Assembly: GCA_050013275.1 (NCBI GenBank)
Contig: JBEKFO010000174.1
Coordinates: 1 to 8,180, forward strand
Length of the DNA: 8,180 nucleotides
Direction: 5' to 3'
From: Roseiarcus sp050013275
GTDB lineage: Bacteria > Pseudomonadota > Alphaproteobacteria > Rhizobiales > Beijerinckiaceae
Positions 5,893 through 8,180 of the stretch are shown one piece after another. Within the stretch, counting starts at the first letter, position 1, and every line of letters begins with the position of its first letter. The position numbers and the translations under genes are program-made. The notes below the pieces were generated by a model. The model was given only the letters and a program-made list of their open reading frames with translations. It searched no databases and was not told the origin of the DNA.

Positions 5893-6158
5893 TGCGCCGA
5901 CTCATGCGCTTCAAGGCGATGATCTCGGGCGCCGAGGCGCGCGAGCAGCTGCGGCTCGAACGCGAGGAGCGGGCGCGGCGCGGCGCCTGCCTCACGCACT
6001 GGTTCGTCCGCGTCGGCGTCGAACCGCCGAGCTGGTATTGCCCGAAATGCAACAGCGCCGCCGGCGCCGATTACGTGCTCGGCTTCGCCAGCGGTCTGGG
6101 CGCCGCCGGGCTCGACCCGGCGGCCTTCATCGCCGATTATGGAGCTTGGCCATGCTGA
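5892..6158 (+). CDS. Small protein with candidate zinc site (CxxH...CxxC)
   Basis: The product is 88 residues and unrecognised. It has a basic N-terminal helix (residues 1-32, with EAREQLRLEREERARR), then Cys33-x2-His36, 13 residues, and Cys50-x2-Cys53 (YCPKC). This is a plausible zinc-ribbon or treble-clef-like site. After that comes a Gly/Ala-rich stretch (GFASGLGAAGLDPAAFI) and a final Cys88. The start overlaps the terminase stop by one base (TGATG), and the stop overlaps the portal start, so it is embedded in the packaging operon. A short basic protein with a metal knuckle beside a terminase could bind nucleic acid or the motor, but this is inference. It could also be a structural zinc protein with no DNA role. 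Confidence 0.68.
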   Translation: MRRLMRFKAMISGAEAREQLRLEREERARRGACLTHWFVRVGVEPPSWYCPKCNSAAGADYVLGFASGLGAAGLDPAAFIADYGAWPC

Positions 6159-7819
6159 CCCCGACGACGACGCCCCGCGCCATGATCGCCGAGGAAAACC
6201 AGACCGGCATGCACGGCCCCTCGCCGGTGCTCGGGCCGGACGGCCAGGACGCGCGCAAATATCTCGCGTTGCAGGAGCGCGCGGTCCTCAAGGAAGAGAT
6301 CGCCCGCCCCGAGCTGATCGGCGTGCGCGCGTTCTGGGACCAGTCGATCGCCTCCGGCCTGACGCCGGAGCGGATGGCGACGATCCTGAGGAATTCCATC
6401 CGCGGCGACCATCGCTATTTCCTCGAGCTGGCCGAGGAGATGGAGGAGCGCGACGCGCACTACAATTCGGTGCTCTCGACCCGCAAGCGCGCGATCTCTT
6501 CGCTGCGCGCCGTCGTCGAGCCGTCGAGCGAAAAGCGGGTCGACAAAAGAATAGCCGACGCGGTGCGCGACCTCTTGGGCGAGCCGCAGTTCCGCGACAT
6601 GATGCGCGACCTCACCGACGCGTTCGGCAAGGGCTATTCGGCGATCGAGATCGTCTGGGGCGAGAAGGACGGGATGTGGCGCCCGGCCGCCTACAAGTGG
6701 CGCGACCCGAAATACTTCACCTTCGACTTCGTCTCGCGCTCGGAGCTGCGCCTGGCCGTGCTCGGCACGATCGACGGCGTCGCGCTGCCGCCGGCGAAGT
6801 TCATCGTCCATGCGCCGAAGCTCAAATCGGGCATCCCCATCCGCGGCGGCTTCGCCCGCCTCGCCGCCTGGGCGTGGATGTTCAAGACCTACACCTTGAA
6901 AGACTGGATGGCGTTCCTCGACGTCTTCGGCATGCCGATAAGGGTCGGCAAGTATCATCCGGCGGCGACGGCCGAGGATCGGCGCAAGCTCCTCACCGCG
7001 GTGTCGCAGATCGCGGTCGACGCGGCGGCGATCATCCCCGAGAGCATGGCGATCGAGTTCATCGAAGCCAAGGGCTTCGCCGACAAGCCGTTCGAGAACA
7101 TGGCCCGTTTCATGGACGAGCAATTGTCCAAGGTGGTGCTCGGCCAGACGATGTCGACCGACGGCCACGCCGGCGGCCTGGCGCAGGCGAAGATCCACAA
7201 CCTCGTGCGCGCCGACATCAAGGAGGACGACGCCGACCAGGTCGCCGCGACGATCAACCGCGACCTCGTCGGGCCGTTCTGCGAACTCAACTTCGGCGCC
7301 GACGCGATCAAGCCTTACGCGATCTTCCCCGTCGCCGAGCCCGAGGACGTCGCGGCTCTCACCAATTCGCTCGGCGTGCTGGTGCCGCTCGGCCTGAAGG
7401 TTTCGATGCGCGAGGCGCGCGAGAAGATCGGCTTCGGCGAGCCCGATGCCGACGAGGAGCTGCTCGCCGCGCCGGCCGCCGACAAGGGCACCCAGAAGCC
7501 GCTCAACCCCGCCCAGCTCGACCGCGCCTGGAACCGCGCCGCGCCGCTCGCGCTCAACGCCGAGGACGGCGGCTCGAAGGTCGCGCTCGAAGAGGTCGAG
7601 GACATCGCCGCGGCCGGGGCCGAGGACTGGGCGCCGCAGATCTCGCCCATCGTCGCCAAGGTGCTCGCCGCGGCGAAGGCGGCGCGCTCCTACGAAGAGT
7701 TTCAGGCGGCGCTCGACAAGCTCGCCGCCGAGATCGACGCCGATCCGCTCGCCAGGCGCCTGGCGGCCGCCGGCCTGAAAGCGCGGGCTCTGGGCGATCT
7801 CGGCCTCGGCAAGGCGTGA
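6152..7819 (+). CDS. Phage portal protein, DUF935 family (Mu gp29-like)
   Basis: The product is 555 residues, in the usual range. Recognisable DUF935 features are a LTPERMATILRNSIRGD region near 70-86, LAEEMEERDAHYNSVLSTRKRAI (an early conserved block), DAFGKGYSAIEIVW, the central PAKFIVH followed by RGGFARLAAWAWMFKTYTLKDWMAFLDVFGMP (a hallmark portal helix) and GMPIRVGKY, then a C-terminal half with FMDEQLSKVVLGQTMSTD. The portal forms the ring at the capsid vertex through which the terminase pumps DNA. GGAG at 6141-6144 supports the ATG at 6152, which overlaps the upstream stop; the frame is open farther upstream, but those codons shadow the upstream gene. The C-terminal part from about 450 is Ala-rich, acidic and helical (AAGAEDWAPQISPIVAKVLAAA). 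Confidence 0.92.
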   Translation: MLTPTTTPRAMIAEENQTGMHGPSPVLGPDGQDARKYLALQERAVLKEEIARPELIGVRAFWDQSIASGLTPERMATILRNSIRGDHRYFLELAEEMEERDAHYNSVLSTRKRAISSLRAVVEPSSEKRVDKRIADAVRDLLGEPQFRDMMRDLTDAFGKGYSAIEIVWGEKDGMWRPAAYKWRDPKYFTFDFVSRSELRLAVLGTIDGVALPPAKFIVHAPKLKSGIPIRGGFARLAAWAWMFKTYTLKDWMAFLDVFGMPIRVGKYHPAATAEDRRKLLTAVSQIAVDAAAIIPESMAIEFIEAKGFADKPFENMARFMDEQLSKVVLGQTMSTDGHAGGLAQAKIHNLVRADIKEDDADQVAATINRDLVGPFCELNFGADAIKPYAIFPVAEPEDVAALTNSLGVLVPLGLKVSMREAREKIGFGEPDADEELLAAPAADKGTQKPLNPAQLDRAWNRAAPLALNAEDGGSKVALEEVEDIAAAGAEDWAPQISPIVAKVLAAAKAARSYEEFQAALDKLAAEIDADPLARRLAAAGLKARALGDLGLGKA

Positions 7820-7823
7820 GCCG

Positions 7824-8180
7824 ATGGCCGACGCCGCCGAGACGCACGCCTTCGACCATCCGCCCGCCGAAGTGCAGCGCTACTTCGACGCCAAGGCGAT
7901 CAAGCCGAGCTTCGACTGGCGCGACTTCTCCTTCGACGAGCACGCGACCGCGTTCACCGTCGCCAAGAGCGCCGGCTACGACATCCTCGGCGACGTCAAG
8001 GACGCATTGTCGAAGGCGATCCGCGAACGCCAGGACTTCGGCGAGTTCGCCAAAGGACTCGAGCCGACGCTGAAGGCCAAGGGCTGGTGGGGCAAGGCGC
8101 TCCAGGTCGACCCTGCAAGCGGCGAAGAGCGCGTCGTCCAGCTCGGCTCGCCGCGGCGGCTGCAGACGATCTACTGGGCC
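7824..8180 (+). CDS. Mu F-like (gp30-like) head morphogenesis protein, 3' partial
   Basis: The frame is open from the ATG at 7824 through the last base, giving the first 119 residues. The conserved N-terminal pattern of the Mu protein F family is visible: a VQRYFDAKAIKPSFDWRD segment, DEHATAFTVAKSAGYDIL, AIRERQDFGEF, then KAKGWWGKALQ and LGSPRRLQTIYWA, just before the family's usual N-x-x-x-AYxxGR block. F is a minor capsid protein needed for head assembly, and DUF935 portals are followed by it in Mu-like phages. It starts 4 bases after the portal stop, with only a weak upstream purine run, so coupling is likely. The rest, including the C-terminal part, lies beyond the window. Confidence 0.88.
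   Translation, partial: MADAAETHAFDHPPAEVQRYFDAKAIKPSFDWRDFSFDEHATAFTVAKSAGYDILGDVKDALSKAIRERQDFGEFAKGLEPTLKAKGWWGKALQVDPASGEERVVQLGSPRRLQTIYWA

Larger units (their letters stand above)
1..8180 (+). mobile_element. Late region of a Mu-like phage or prophage (lysis, packaging, portal, head genes)
   Basis: The ordered run DUF2730, gp26-like, DUF3486, large terminase, DUF935 portal, Mu F-like protein is the hallmark of Mu-type transposable phages, here preceded by a lysis-type module. All genes share one strand and gaps are at most about 50 bases. Neither phage end, the transposase (MuA/MuB), the repressor nor the Mor/C activator lies in the window, so whether this is an integrated prophage or a free phage cannot be decided. 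No frameshift or internal stop is seen in any gene, which fits an intact element. The very high GC content and alanine-rich proteins suggest an alphaproteobacterial host, which is inference. Confidence 0.9.

Noticed and set aside
6038..6151. Upstream extension of the portal gene
   Set aside because: The extra residues are Arg-rich and shadow the CxxC gene; the ATG at 6152 has a proper ribosome binding site and a stop overlap.
6139..8073. Long + strand open frame overlapping the portal and F-like genes in another frame
   Set aside because: Its product is Arg-rich low complexity, while the overlapped frames give well-conserved DUF935 and Mu F-like proteins.
1..8180. tRNA genes, CRISPR arrays, insertion sequences, long direct or inverted repeats, defence genes
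   Set aside because: None seen by eye; the short repeated GCCG/CGCG words are compositional, and every long stretch is accounted for by coding genes.

Overview
The window is a fully packed, single-strand stretch of the late region of a Mu-like transposable phage or prophage. Every supported gene is on the + strand, and most neighbours overlap or abut, so it reads as one long polycistronic unit. The DNA is very GC-rich, with strong G/C third-position bias and Ala/Arg-rich proteins. Together with the gene types this suggests an alphaproteobacterial host, possibly Rhizobiales. That host call is inference from composition; no host gene, attachment site or phage end is visible.

Region 1 (1-1463) is a lysis-type module. 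It holds the C-terminal part of a peptidoglycan-binding endolysin, a 65-residue two-helix holin candidate, a small DUF2158/YodC-like protein, and a class-3-type lipase with an apparently complete Ser-Asp-His triad. Region 2 (1475-2684) holds three unrecognised small proteins: an Ala-rich helical protein, a clear lipoprotein, and a protein that starts at the very next base after the lipoprotein stop. The last two are plausible envelope proteins and spanin-like candidates, but this is not shown.

Region 3 (2694-8180) follows the Mu gene order: a DUF2730 membrane/coiled-coil protein (gp25-like), a small gp26-like winged-helix protein, DUF3486 (gp27-like, putative small terminase), the large terminase (gp28-like), the DUF935 portal (gp29-like), and the start of the Mu F/gp30-like head morphogenesis protein, which runs off the window end. 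Two insertions depart from the simple order: a pair of tiny two-helix membrane proteins between the small and large terminase genes, and an 88-residue protein with a CxxH...CxxC candidate zinc site between terminase and portal.

Taken together the genes would lyse the host (region 1, perhaps region 2) and package DNA into proheads through the portal (region 3). All reading frames seen are intact, so nothing suggests decay. I do not see a wholly new system. The best leads are the lipase inside the lysis module, the possible paired-cysteine envelope proteins, and the small inserted genes in the packaging module.
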